The position numbers were made by a program, and so were the translations under genes. The notes below the pieces were generated by a model, which saw nothing but the letters and a program-made list of their open reading frames with translations, was not told the origin of the DNA and did no database searches. Source: a virus. Taken from it: 23,751 nucleotides of DNA. Shown piece by piece: positions 11,674-18,850 of this stretch (positions within the stretch are counted from its first letter, which is position 1; each line of letters opens with the position of its first letter). The stretch is from IMG/VR virus record IMGVR_UViG_3300044612_001434, positions 1-23,751 of that record. The stretch is one strand, 5' to 3'.

Positions 11674-11685
11674 TCGCCGTGTCAA
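11658..11685 (-). promoter_or_regulatory. Leftward early promoter (sigma70 type)
   Basis: On the minus strand TTGACA (11680-11685) and TAGAAT (11658-11663) are separated by 16 bases. The -35 box is perfect and the -10 box matches 5 of 6. It would start transcription near 11651 and drive the whole leftward operon, beginning with the cassette array. It overlaps the rightward promoter almost completely. Confidence 0.7.
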
Positions 11686-11703
11686 CACCTAATTGCAAAC
11701 CAA

Positions 11704-11862
11704 ATGAAAACTAAACAGATATATCGGCAACTACTGGATGCGAGCAAGTCGCGTAAGAAAGAGGCGCGCAAACTACGCAAGCAGGGGCTTACATGGACGG
11801 CCATCGGGGTGCATCTTGGGGTTACTCGCCAGCGCGCACAGCAGATAGGAAAGGAGAAATGA
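11704..11862 (+). CDS. Small helix-turn-helix DNA-binding protein
   Basis: The 52-residue protein begins MKTKQIYRQLLDASKSRKKE. A C-terminal helix-turn-helix follows (KLRKQGLTWTAIGVHLGVTR, then QRAQQIGKEK). It resembles region 4 of sigma70 factors (LTxxxIGxxLGVTRxRxxQI). It is the first gene of the rightward operon and sits directly at the divergent promoter pair, so it is a candidate autoregulator or early switch protein. Its stop overlaps the primase start (ATGA). The target is not known. Confidence 0.75.
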   Translation: MKTKQIYRQLLDASKSRKKEARKLRKQGLTWTAIGVHLGVTRQRAQQIGKEK

Positions 11863-14402
11863 CCGACGATCTTGACGCCCTCAAGCGATCCGTGGACATG
11901 GTCACATTGCTGACCGGCTACGGCGTCGAACTAAAGCAGCGCGGAAACGAATACGACTGCCTTTGCATATTCCACGACGAATCGAAGCCGAGTATGCAGG
12001 TCTATATAAAGGACGGAGTACAAAAATGTCATTGCAAGAGTTGCGGGCGCGGCGGCACCGTCATTGATGTTGTCATGGAGATGGACGGTTGCGACGAAGG
12101 CGAAGCGATCAAGCGTTTGCGCGCCAACGGATTCCAGCGCGACGATACCCGCATCAAAGCCGAAGCGCCAATCAAAGCCGCGACGTGGCAGCATCAGGTG
12201 GCACCGGAACCGTTGACCGACTTCAGCATAAAAAACCTTACCTACGTCGCGCACTGGACGTACCTGGACGCTGATGGCGCACTACTCGGCTACGTGGTGC
12301 GCTACGTCAAGCCCGGTGGCGACAAGGACTATCGCCCGTGGAGTTATGGCAGCTACTCCACCAACGTATCCGCGAAGTGGATGAGCAAGGCATGGACGCA
12401 TGGACGGCGACCGATATACGGCCTCGATCTGCTGACCGCGAATCCATCAGCAAAGGTAGTCATCAGCGAAGGCGAGAAAGCCGCCGATGCCTCGCGGCAC
12501 TATTGGGCCTCGCGCATAGGCATAGCATGGCCTGGTGGTGCCAATGCCATAGCCGGAGTAGATTGGACGCCACTGGCAGGGCGTGATGTATTGTTGATAC
12601 CTGATGCCGACCTTACCGGAGTCGGTGAGGCAGCAATGTTCAAGGTGGCTAGCTACCTGCTCCCCCTTGGGTGTAAAGTTAGCATCCTCGATACAAGCGA
12701 CAAGCCTAACAAGTGGGATGTTGCCGATGCTTTATCGGAGGGGATGAGCAAAGAAGCATTGATGGCATGGGCCGCGCCGAGGGTATCGAAACTCGGCAGC
12801 AGAGAACTCGAAAAGCAAAGGCTTGAGGAGGAAAAAAAAACTATGCAATCCGCGCAAGCCGGCGAGCCTGAGCCGATGAATCCGCTCCCAATGGAGGACT
12901 GGTCTGAATACGATCTGCCACCCATAGACGACGATATAGAGCCGCAGCATATACCTCTAACCATTGATGTGCAGCCGACAGAGATAGCCGATGCGCCTGC
13001 GATAAAGCCGGCGAAGGTTGCAAGGCATACGGCTATCAAAGCCGACGAGGAACCCGATGGCCCGGAATTCAGCGATCCAGCGATGGCGGGATATTGGTTA
13101 CAGAATCAAGGAAAGGACTGGGTGTTCGTTACGGAATGGGATAAATGGATGCACTGGAACGGCAGCATTTGGGAAAAGGATAGGACTAACTCGGCGCGTA
13201 AGGTAATCCTTCGGCACCTTGTAAGTGTCAGTGGGTGGGATATGTCCCTGCGACTATCCGATACAGCGCGGCGCGCATTGTGCGACCTGCCGAAAATCGA
13301 GAAGGTGGAGAAGGTTGCCAGAATCCTGAAATGCACAGTCCCCGAAACATTCGACTCGAACATATTTCTGTTAAGCACTCCGGGCGGAGTTGTTGATCTT
13401 CAAACTGCAACGCTATCCGATTCAAGTCCAGATCACTACATAACCAAAAGCACCAAAGTCACGCCAGACTTTTCAAGGTGCGAAGAAAAAGACATCCCCA
13501 TGTTTATGTCCGTCCTTGAACGCGCCCACGGTGGCCCGGAGATGGTGGAATACCTGCGCCGATGGTGCTATTACGTTTTGACAGGGGATACTCGTTTCGA
13601 GTGTTTCCTGTTTGTCTATGGCCCTGGCGGTAGTGGCAAGAGTACATTTATCCACGTCCTGCGCGAGCTTGCCGGCGATTATTCCGTAGCCGCAGCTATG
13701 CAGACATTCTCAGAATCAAAGGGCGCGGAACACTCAACCGAGATTGCCGGCCTTGCCGGGGCGCGATTGGTAACGGCGACCGAAACTGAGAAAAATTCAC
13801 GCTGGAATGAATCCCGCATCAAGACGCTTACCGGCAGGGATCGTATATCAGCCAGATTCATGCGATGCGATTATTTCCAGTTCGACCCTCAATTCAAGCT
13901 GGCGATTGCAGGCAACCACAAACCCCGCCTGCGCTCGGTAGGTGAGGAAATGCGCCGACGTATCCATCTAGTCAATTTCCCATCATCATTCAAGGATGGC
14001 GAGAAGATAGAGAACATCCGCGAATTGCTTGACGCTGAAATGCCTGGAATACTTGCATGGGCAATCCGTGGTGGCGAAGCATGGCGCAGCAAAGGTATGT
14101 CCCGGCCTGCTGCGGTGGATGCTGCAATTGCTGATTACTTGAATGCAGAGGACACGCTAGGCGCATGGCTAGAAGAATGCTGCACGGTGGCGCATGGCAA
14201 ACGGTGCCGTTCGATTGATGCCTATACGAGTTACTCTAAATTCGTTGAATCTGCCGGAGAGGGAGTGCAAGCCCAGAAGGGATTTGTGCAGGAGCTTGAA
14301 CAGCGAGGATTTGAGCGTGTCAAATCTGGAGGTATTATGCACATTACCGGACTTGATATAGTGCCTGCTGCTGCGCCTGCATGGGCCGAACGTGAATTCT
14401 GA
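11859..14402 (+). CDS. Primase-helicase (CHC2 zinc finger, Toprim, SF3/D5-type helicase)
   Basis: The 847-residue protein starts at the ATG at 11859 after AAAGGAGAA. The N-terminal zinc-binding domain has C36-x2-H39 and C59-x2-C62 (CIFH, CKSC). A Toprim-like domain (about residues 190-300) contains VISEGEKAADA and LLIPDAD. After an acidic proline-rich linker (about 325-410) comes the D5/P4-type helicase. Its Walker A is GPGGSGKST (588-596), the Walker B region ARLVTATETE, motif C FKLAIAGNHKP and arginine finger RRRIHLVNF. Such proteins prime and unwind DNA at the phage origin. No DNA polymerase gene is seen in the window. Confidence 0.9.
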   Translation: MTDDLDALKRSVDMVTLLTGYGVELKQRGNEYDCLCIFHDESKPSMQVYIKDGVQKCHCKSCGRGGTVIDVVMEMDGCDEGEAIKRLRANGFQRDDTRIKAEAPIKAATWQHQVAPEPLTDFSIKNLTYVAHWTYLDADGALLGYVVRYVKPGGDKDYRPWSYGSYSTNVSAKWMSKAWTHGRRPIYGLDLLTANPSAKVVISEGEKAADASRHYWASRIGIAWPGGANAIAGVDWTPLAGRDVLLIPDADLTGVGEAAMFKVASYLLPLGCKVSILDTSDKPNKWDVADALSEGMSKEALMAWAAPRVSKLGSRELEKQRLEEEKKTMQSAQAGEPEPMNPLPMEDWSEYDLPPIDDDIEPQHIPLTIDVQPTEIADAPAIKPAKVARHTAIKADEEPDGPEFSDPAMAGYWLQNQGKDWVFVTEWDKWMHWNGSIWEKDRTNSARKVILRHLVSVSGWDMSLRLSDTARRALCDLPKIEKVEKVARILKCTVPETFDSNIFLLSTPGGVVDLQTATLSDSSPDHYITKSTKVTPDFSRCEEKDIPMFMSVLERAHGGPEMVEYLRRWCYYVLTGDTRFECFLFVYGPGGSGKSTFIHVLRELAGDYSVAAAMQTFSESKGAEHSTEIAGLAGARLVTATETEKNSRWNESRIKTLTGRDRISARFMRCDYFQFDPQFKLAIAGNHKPRLRSVGEEMRRRIHLVNFPSSFKDGEKIENIRELLDAEMPGILAWAIRGGEAWRSKGMSRPAAVDAAIADYLNAEDTLGAWLEECCTVAHGKRCRSIDAYTSYSKFVESAGEGVQAQKGFVQELEQRGFERVKSGGIMHITGLDIVPAAAPAWAEREF

Positions 14403-14595
14403 CCCGCTAACCTGGAAGCGTACCGGGAAGATCACGATGCGCGCCGACGACTATCTCATTATCCGATTCCCCACGGCATACGCGGCCCATGTAGGGCTTC
14501 CAGGCGCTCGGGAGCTAATAGGAAATTACCCCGACGCTGAAGCCGCGCAAAGGGCTTGCGAAGCGCATAGGCAAAAAGAAGCCGAAGCGCCTTAG
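14392..14595 (+). CDS. Small protein following the primase
   Basis: GTG at 14392 overlaps the end of the primase gene by 11 bases. The 67-residue product begins MNSDPLTWKRTGKITMRADD, has a beta-rich core (YLIIRFPTAYAAHV) and a helical end (DAEAAQRACEAHRQKEAEAP). Similar small proteins with a TxW...Y.I..F pattern and a terminal A..ACEAH helix are common in phages. The function is unknown. Confidence 0.65.
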   Translation: MNSDPLTWKRTGKITMRADDYLIIRFPTAYAAHVGLPGARELIGNYPDAEAAQRACEAHRQKEAEAP

Positions 14596-14631
14596 ACGGT
14601 TTCGGCTTGAAGGCTAGGCGCGATGCCTAGC
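14579..14631. terminator. Paired hairpins between convergent operons
   Basis: AAGCCGAA (14579-14586) pairs with TTCGGCTT (14601-14608). Next to it GCTAGGC (14613-14619) pairs with GCCTAGC (14625-14631) around GCGAT. They sit between the end of the rightward primase operon and the last leftward gene. Neither is followed by a U-run, so intrinsic termination is only inferred from position. Confidence 0.45.
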
Positions 14632-14647
14632 AGGGGGAATCAGTAGG

Positions 14648-14758
14648 TTAACAGAAAAACGTCCTGCGCGACTCAACCGCGCTAAACGGTCGTTGCTGCG
14701 ATAGGCACTCGGCTAGTGCCTTGCCGAACGCGATTATGTGATGGCTGTAGCGGATCAT
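14648..14758 (-). CDS. 36-residue phage mini-protein
   Basis: The ATG at 14758 follows GAGGGGCTAATC, the module's typical ribosome binding site, and overlaps the leader of the previous mini-gene. The product starts MIRYSHHIIAFGKALAECLS and ends SRRTFFC. It is the last gene of the leftward 14.6-18.8 kb module. No homologous family is recognised; the ribosome binding site is the main support. Confidence 0.5.
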   Translation of the reverse strand: MIRYSHHIIAFGKALAECLSQQRPFSAVESRRTFFC

Positions 14759-14760
14759 GA

Positions 14761-14823
14761 TTAGCCCCTCAAGATAATGGCGATCAACAATGCGACGAGC
14801 GCGACGAGTGCGTGCACGGTCAT
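14761..14823 (-). CDS. 20-residue hydrophobic micro-protein
   Basis: The ORF encodes MTVHALVALVALLIAIILRG, a single membrane segment. It overlaps the preceding stop (ATGA) and has GGAGGAT just before the ATG. Coupling, a good Shine-Dalgarno and a product that is entirely one transmembrane helix suggest a genuine membrane micro-protein. The downstream gene's AGGGG box overlaps its final codons. Confidence 0.45.
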   Translation of the reverse strand: MTVHALVALVALLIAIILRG

Positions 14824-14933
14824 ATCCTCCAGATGCGAATCAATGGGACAAGAGGCGACGCGCACGGATTGAACGTAAAGCATACGCGCCCTATGCGGCC
14901 TTCGATACCTGTTATGGTGCGGTCGACTGTCAT
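14820..14933 (-). CDS. 37-residue phage mini-protein
   Basis: The ATG at 14933 overlaps the previous stop (ATGA) and is preceded by ATAGGGGGCAATC. The product begins MTVDRTITGIEGRIGRVCFT and ends LVPLIRIWRI. It looks like a small beta-rich peptide. Start/stop coupling at both ends supports translation. The function is unknown. Confidence 0.5.
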   Translation of the reverse strand: MTVDRTITGIEGRIGRVCFTFNPCASPLVPLIRIWRI

Positions 14934-15208
14934 GATTGCCCCCTATCCTGTATATACCCGCACATAAGCCACAAGAGGCGCGACAAGTTCGCATCATGGT
15001 CTGACAGTTCGGCATCATCCCATGCGCCATATTCGCGCAGTTCGGCCTTCAGTGTTTCAGGATCAACCTTTGCAAGCTGTCGGCGGATAGTCGGGATCAT
15101 GCGAAGGACTGCAATATCGTTATCACAAGCCCCTTGATGCATTCCAATAGCGGCTTGATTCTTGGTTATGTTGAGTTCGATGCGACCAGATGATGTTGAC
15201 GTCCACAT
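14930..15208 (-). CDS. Phage protein of unknown function (92 aa)
   Basis: The protein begins MWTSTSSGRIELNITKNQAA and continues with a helical region (LRMIPTIRRQLAKVDPETLK, then AELREYGAWDDAEL). The end is DANLSRLLWLMCGYIQDRGQS. AAGGGGTATCAAC lies before its ATG. It is the first gene after a 92-base gap containing hairpins. No family is recognised. Confidence 0.65.
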   Translation of the reverse strand: MWTSTSSGRIELNITKNQAAIGMHQGACDNDIAVLRMIPTIRRQLAKVDPETLKAELREYGAWDDAELSDHDANLSRLLWLMCGYIQDRGQS

Positions 15209-15227
15209 GTTGATACCCCTTAGTTAT

Positions 15228-15288
15228 GCGCCGATATTGGCGCTATGCGATGCAGAGTCGCGCATCCTGTAGCCATGCACGCATGGCT
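15228..15288. promoter_or_regulatory. Two hairpins in the gap between leftward genes
   Basis: AGCCATGC (15271-15278) and GCATGGCT (15281-15288) form a perfect eight-base stem with a two-base loop. GCGCC (15228-15232) and GGCGC (15239-15243) form a second. They lie after the stop of the 15301 gene and before the start at 15208. They could terminate, protect or attenuate the transcript; neither is followed by a U-run. Confidence 0.4.
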
Positions 15289-15300
15289 ATAAGCTGGGGA

Positions 15301-15690
15301 CTAGTCTTTTGTCACCGTGTCGCCAGCGCCGACTATTGGACGATCTTCAGGCCGGAAATACCGTTCACCAAGCGCCTTTTCTGCGTATTCATCCGCAGGA
15401 TCAAGCCAGAACCAATGCCCTTCAAGGTCAGAGCCAAATTGATTACCTAGCTTCACCCGTAGCAGGCGATTGTTTCTCGATATTGGGCGCTCATGCTTAT
15501 GTTCAAGGATTTGCAGCCTTTGGTTGATCTTTTGGAAACTTGAATTGGTTTCCTCAAATTGCTCGTTTATCTTGTCAAGCAATGCAAGCAATGGCGGAAC
15601 AATCTTTTCGGCGGTGTGCATATCTTCTATCCTCCGTTGTTCAGGGTCGTCGTAACAGGCGCAGTCAATATCTTTGCACATATCATTCAT
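15301..15690 (-). CDS. Coiled-coil phage protein of unknown function
   Basis: The 129-residue protein is read from the ATG at 15690 (MNDMCKDIDCACYDDPEQRR), which overlaps the upstream stop by eight bases; an ATG at 15681 is an alternative. The N-terminus has three cysteines (C-x4-C-x-C). A coiled coil follows (LLALLDKINEQFEETNSSFQ, then KINQRLQILEHKHE), and then a part with LEGHWFWLDPADEYAEKAL. No known family is recognised. Confidence 0.6.
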   Translation of the reverse strand: MNDMCKDIDCACYDDPEQRRIEDMHTAEKIVPPLLALLDKINEQFEETNSSFQKINQRLQILEHKHERPISRNNRLLRVKLGNQFGSDLEGHWFWLDPADEYAEKALGERYFRPEDRPIVGAGDTVTKD

Positions 15691-15856
15691 CAAGGCGGAA
15701 CTGACCGACCTTGTTTCCGTTAGAGTCAAACACCGGGCCGGCTGTATGCCCCTTATCGAGTTGATCCCGGACAACATCAAGGATGTTCGATACTTCGAGC
15801 GTGGCATCATCGGAGAATGCCGCATTGTTGCTTTCAATGGTTACGGTGAATTTCAT
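15683..15856 (-). CDS. 57-residue phage protein
   Basis: The ATG at 15856 overlaps the previous stop (ATGA) and follows CTAGGGGAAACAAA. The product is MKFTVTIESNNAAFSDDATL, then EVSNILDVVRDQLDKGHT and FDSNGNKVGQFRLDE. The strand-helix-strand pattern, ending in a D-x-N-G-x-x-V-G hairpin, is typical of small phage proteins of the type MxFtVtIexdNAAF. The function is unknown. Confidence 0.65.
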   Translation of the reverse strand: MKFTVTIESNNAAFSDDATLEVSNILDVVRDQLDKGHTAGPVFDSNGNKVGQFRLDE

Positions 15857-16197
15857 TTTGTTTCCCCTAGCAGGTTATATTTACGGCGTAAAGTTTCGCC
15901 TTGCATAACATCAAGTTGAAATTGCGCAGCAGATCGAACGATTGCCCGTCGAACTGCGCTGTTTGAATCTTTAATGTCATCAAATGGCGTTATTTTTAAT
16001 GTATTTTCATAAGGGTTTTTCCATGCGTGCATTGTTCCAATTCCGACAACTATTGATAATTCCATTGACACAGCAAGTCTTAGAGCGTCCCCGTCATCTT
16101 CGATAGGGTTCCATACTCTGCCGCCATCGCCAACAATGAACGGATATTCTTTCCCGATGGCTTGCGCCGCGAGCTTTAGAAGTTCGATATTAGTCAT
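15853..16197 (-). CDS. Phage protein of unknown function (114 aa), DUF2591-like appearance
   Basis: The protein begins MTNIELLKLAAQAIGKEYPF and contains WNPIEDDGDALRLAVSMELS. It ends AVRRAIVRSAAQFQLDVMQG and so on. The W-x-P-x-x-D-D-G-D-A-L-R-L-A motif is recurrent in phage proteins that help decide nothing more than family membership. The start overlaps the upstream stop (ATGA). The biochemical role is unknown. Confidence 0.65.
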   Translation of the reverse strand: MTNIELLKLAAQAIGKEYPFIVGDGGRVWNPIEDDGDALRLAVSMELSIVVGIGTMHAWKNPYENTLKITPFDDIKDSNSAVRRAIVRSAAQFQLDVMQGETLRRKYNLLGETK

Positions 16198-16376
16198 GGC
16201 TTGAATGTCCGCACGTCGTTGGCAAACTGCTCATGTAATGCGCTGGCTAGTTTGTAATTCTTTGTTCGGTTATCGCTTGCGATCGGGCATGGATCAAGTA
16301 TCCACTTGTATTCACCAAGCGCCTCACGGATGATAATCATCTCGTCGGCAGTGAATCTGTATTCTTTGGTTTTCAT
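16194..16376 (-). CDS. 60-residue phage protein
   Basis: The protein begins MKTKEYRFTADEMIIIREAL and contains a second helix (YKLASALHEQFANDVRT). AAGGGGTAGAAA lies just before the ATG. It is a small helical protein with a basic N-terminus, coupled to the next gene by ATGA. The function is unknown. Confidence 0.6.
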   Translation of the reverse strand: MKTKEYRFTADEMIIIREALGEYKWILDPCPIASDNRTKNYKLASALHEQFANDVRTFKP

Positions 16377-16414
16377 TTTCTACCCCTTAAAAGTCGGCGC
16401 TAGCGATACGGCGA

Positions 16415-16606
16415 TTACAGGCCATGTTCAACGCCCATACCGAGCGCCTTACACAGTTGATAAGCTGCCGTTGTTTTTGCTTCATAGTCGCGCTGGCCGG
16501 AAGGCGTAACAAACACGCTTCCCATGTAGCGATCTTCCTGCCGTTCCGCGAACTCGTAAGCCTCGCGTGCTTTCTTTTGCTCTTTGGTAAGCCGAATCTT
16601 TGCCAT
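16415..16606 (-). CDS. 63-residue phage protein
   Basis: The ATG at 16606 lies four bases beyond the previous stop, with GGAAGGATTGACATC before it. The product begins MAKIRLTKEQKKAREAYEFA and ends QLCKALGMGVEHGL. It is helical and basic at the start. A longer ORF in another frame over the same bases lacks a ribosome binding site and was rejected. The function is unknown. Confidence 0.6.
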   Translation of the reverse strand: MAKIRLTKEQKKAREAYEFAERQEDRYMGSVFVTPSGQRDYEAKTTAAYQLCKALGMGVEHGL

Positions 16607-16610
16607 GATG

Positions 16611-16781
16611 TCAATCCTTCCCGATAGAGTTACGTTCAGCAGCAGCCAGTACCCGCGCCAGTGTCAGCAAAGCCACAGGCACGCCCCTGGACCGGCAGAA
16701 TTGCAGCGTCGGCAGTCTTCCCCAGCGGCGATAGTTACGGCCAGCACGGGCGGCTGCGGTGGCGATAGGATGTAAGGTCAT
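16611..16781 (-). CDS. 56-residue basic phage protein
   Basis: The ATG at 16781 overlaps the stop of the methyltransferase fusion (ATGA). The product is MTLHPIATAAARAGRNYRRW, then GRLPTLQFCRSRGVPVALLT, and ends AAAERNSIGKD. It is rich in Arg and Ala with a hydrophobic helix in the second half. Coupled translation supports it; no family is recognised. Confidence 0.6.
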   Translation of the reverse strand: MTLHPIATAAARAGRNYRRWGRLPTLQFCRSRGVPVALLTLARVLAAAERNSIGKD

Positions 16782-18508
16782 GATTGAATAACCACGATTG
16801 CAGCGTTGACAGATGTTCCTGAAGACTTGAAAGAATCAAGCGGCAAATCTTCCCAAGTTCCGAGACAGGATAACGCCTCGCGTTGGCGCGGACCACCGGC
16901 ACAGATAGCCACAAGCCGTCCACCGGGTTTGAGCATGGACGCAGCGTGCTTGATGTGCTTGATGTCGTCGCCGTTCGCAAAAGGCGGATTCATAACGATG
17001 CGGTCGACCGGCCAGTTGCCGCGCGAAAACTGTAGGAAATCACAGCAGTGCACCGTCGACAGTGCGTACTCTTCCCGCAGTCTGTCTGCAAGTCGCTGAT
17101 TGATTTCAACTGCTACCACGGCGCCCGCTTTGTCGTCGTTCATGATCGCTTGCATGATGTTGCCTGTCCCTGCCGACGGCTCAAGAACGGTCATCCCGCG
17201 CCCGATGTCGGCGAGTTCAACCAAGCGCGCCGCCAGCTTGGGCGGAGTCGGGAACAGTTGAGGCGCGGAAACCACCTGCACGCCTTGCTTGAGTTGTTCG
17301 CGCATGGCTTCGATTGCCGGCATGGTTTCCTGTTTCTGCGTTTGTTCTTTTGGCGGTTCTGTATCTTTCGGAGTTTCCGCAAGCCAAAAGCCCGCGCCGT
17401 TCTCACTTTCCACAAGCCGGCCAGATTCCCGTGCCTCGTCAACTTGTGCCTTGCTCATAACTTCGCGGATTTTGTCCATCGGTTCATTATGATTGAACAC
17501 GCGCCCGCCGTCGTTCCATTGGTGTCGAATCGTAACAGTGATGCGGTTTACCTTGAAAATGTAAGCCCAACCCCCGCGCGGTCCCCACAAGCTGCGCACA
17601 GCGCCGCCGATTTCAGGCTTAACCTTGTCGGTTTCGATGCCTCCGGCCTCGCCAAGCATGGCGCGCTCGTAAGCGATGCGGTTCACGTAATGGTCAAGCC
17701 AGCGCAAGCAATGCGGAATGTATCGGCTGTGCGATGCTACGGCGATTTCGCGGGCCTGTTCCGCCGTGATTCTGCCGCCGTCAAGCGCGCTCCAAAGGCT
17801 TTGCATTCCCTCGTAAGCGTGCACGCCTTCTGCTGCGGGATATTCGGAGAGCAAAAAGCATTTGCTTATGCGGTCATAATTTGCGATGCCTTTAGCGCGA
17901 TCGAATGTAAGCCCTTCGCGCTGCCACATATCGAGGAACTTTTGCGCTTCTGCCAAGTTGCGCTCCTGTTTCCGCTTGTCGGCTTCCAGTCCTTTGATGC
18001 GACGAGCGCGAACCGCTGGAAGCTCTTTATACTTTGCAGCGCGGACAGCACCAGCAGCGCGCGACTTCCAATATTCCGCCGTATCCCACATTTTGACAGC
18101 CTTACGCATTCCGTTTGTGATGCGTTCCGCATCCTTGCGTGCGTGCCGTTCGGAATGATGCCCGATCAGGATAGGTTGACCAAGCGGGATATTGTCGCAA
18201 ATGGCAGACACGGCTTTATGTGCCAATTCCGCCCTTTGTGCATTGTTGCTGCTGTATTCGTCAAAGCGGTCAGCGCGGGCTTCTGCGCGGTCGACCAGGC
18301 TTGTGTCTTCGTCGCCCACCTCGCCGCACATTTCGATAAGCAAGTCCTCCCGCGCCGGCGTCCACATCGGCGCAACAAATAGCCCTTGCTTAGGTGCCCA
18401 TTTGAAGCCGGCAGCCTTTACGCGCTCATAGTCGGATTGATCGAGTTTGAAAGCCGGATAAAGCCTCAGCTTGTTGTCTTCCGGTGAGTAGGTTGCTGTA
18501 TGTTCCAT
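16778..18508 (-). CDS. DUF3560 protein fused to a DNA methyltransferase domain
   Basis: The 576-residue protein starts at 18508 (MEHTATYSPEDNKLRLYPAF) after AAGGGGTACGAAA. The first ~280 residues fit DUF3560: VKAAGFKWAPKQGLFVAPMW, then PLGQPILIGHHSERHARKDA and the coiled LEADKRKQERNLAEAQK. The C-terminal domain (about 415-576) is a SAM-dependent methyltransferase, with motif I EPSAGTG at 443-449, a VVAVEINQRLADRL strand-helix, catalytic NPPF at 507-510 and a KPGGRLVAI strand. NPPF points to N6-adenine (or N4-cytosine) amino-methylation. Plasmids and phages often carry such fusions, perhaps to modify their DNA against restriction; that role is an inference. No cognate nuclease is adjacent. Confidence 0.85.
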   Translation of the reverse strand: MEHTATYSPEDNKLRLYPAFKLDQSDYERVKAAGFKWAPKQGLFVAPMWTPAREDLLIEMCGEVGDEDTSLVDRAEARADRFDEYSSNNAQRAELAHKAVSAICDNIPLGQPILIGHHSERHARKDAERITNGMRKAVKMWDTAEYWKSRAAGAVRAAKYKELPAVRARRIKGLEADKRKQERNLAEAQKFLDMWQREGLTFDRAKGIANYDRISKCFLLSEYPAAEGVHAYEGMQSLWSALDGGRITAEQAREIAVASHSRYIPHCLRWLDHYVNRIAYERAMLGEAGGIETDKVKPEIGGAVRSLWGPRGGWAYIFKVNRITVTIRHQWNDGGRVFNHNEPMDKIREVMSKAQVDEARESGRLVESENGAGFWLAETPKDTEPPKEQTQKQETMPAIEAMREQLKQGVQVVSAPQLFPTPPKLAARLVELADIGRGMTVLEPSAGTGNIMQAIMNDDKAGAVVAVEINQRLADRLREEYALSTVHCCDFLQFSRGNWPVDRIVMNPPFANGDDIKHIKHAASMLKPGGRLVAICAGGPRQREALSCLGTWEDLPLDSFKSSGTSVNAAIVVIQS

Positions 18509-18569
18509 TTTCGTACCCCTTACTATGTATGCGCGGTATACGTCCGCGCCCGTTCAAACGCTACTGGAA

Positions 18570-18586
18570 AGCTCCCAGAGGGAGCT
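18570..18586. terminator. Perfect hairpin AGCTCCC-AGA-GGGAGCT
   Basis: The seven-base stem with a three-base loop lies 12 bases after the stop of the 18599 gene on the minus strand and before the methyltransferase gene. Only TTTCC follows it, so termination would be partial at most. Its stem contains the same GGGAG/CTCCC words that fill the noncoding region at 18.99-19.2 kb. Confidence 0.4.
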
Positions 18587-18598
18587 GGCCGCTAGGGT

Positions 18599-18805
18599 TT
18601 AGAGCAGCAGATCGAACGCATCCGCGTTGGCGAAGTCAAGACCGCCATTAAACACGGTGCGGAATCCACCGCAAGGCCAATCACGCGAAAACTGAAGCTC
18701 AGCACGCACAGATTGCCCCTTGCGGATAATCAAACCGCCGGCGCAATGAATATCCACGCATGCAAGACCGCCATCAATGCCACGAATAGTCTTAATATCA
18801 TTCAT
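18599..18805 (-). CDS. First gene of the 14.6-18.8 kb leftward module (68 aa)
   Basis: The ATG at 18805 follows ATAGGGGTTAATC. The product is beta-rich (MNDIKTIRGIDGGLACVDIH, then GLIIRKGQSVRAELQFSRD) and ends GGLDFANADAFDLLL. It lies about 40 bases from the predicted promoter start. Its first position suggests early, strong expression. No family is recognised. Confidence 0.65.
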   Translation of the reverse strand: MNDIKTIRGIDGGLACVDIHCAGGLIIRKGQSVRAELQFSRDWPCGGFRTVFNGGLDFANADAFDLLL

Positions 18806-18850
18806 GATTAACCCCTATAATTAGTTATAATGCGTAGCGTACAGCCATAG

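Noticed and set aside
14579-14631. A sixth attC at the end of the primase operon
   Set aside because: The hairpins lack paired RYYYAAC/GTTRRRY outer boxes and the GAATTCAG-type spacer, and no ORF-specific matching partner was found.
14761-15030. 89-codon minus-strand ORF
   Set aside because: Only its last 20 codons are supported as a coupled mini-gene. The rest overlaps the 14820-14933 and 14930-15208 genes in another frame and looks non-coding.
17048-18382. Plus-strand ORF of 444 codons
   Set aside because: It is antisense to the DUF3560-methyltransferase gene, which has clear domain motifs, a ribosome binding site and coupled neighbours. The opposite frame stays open only because of codon bias.
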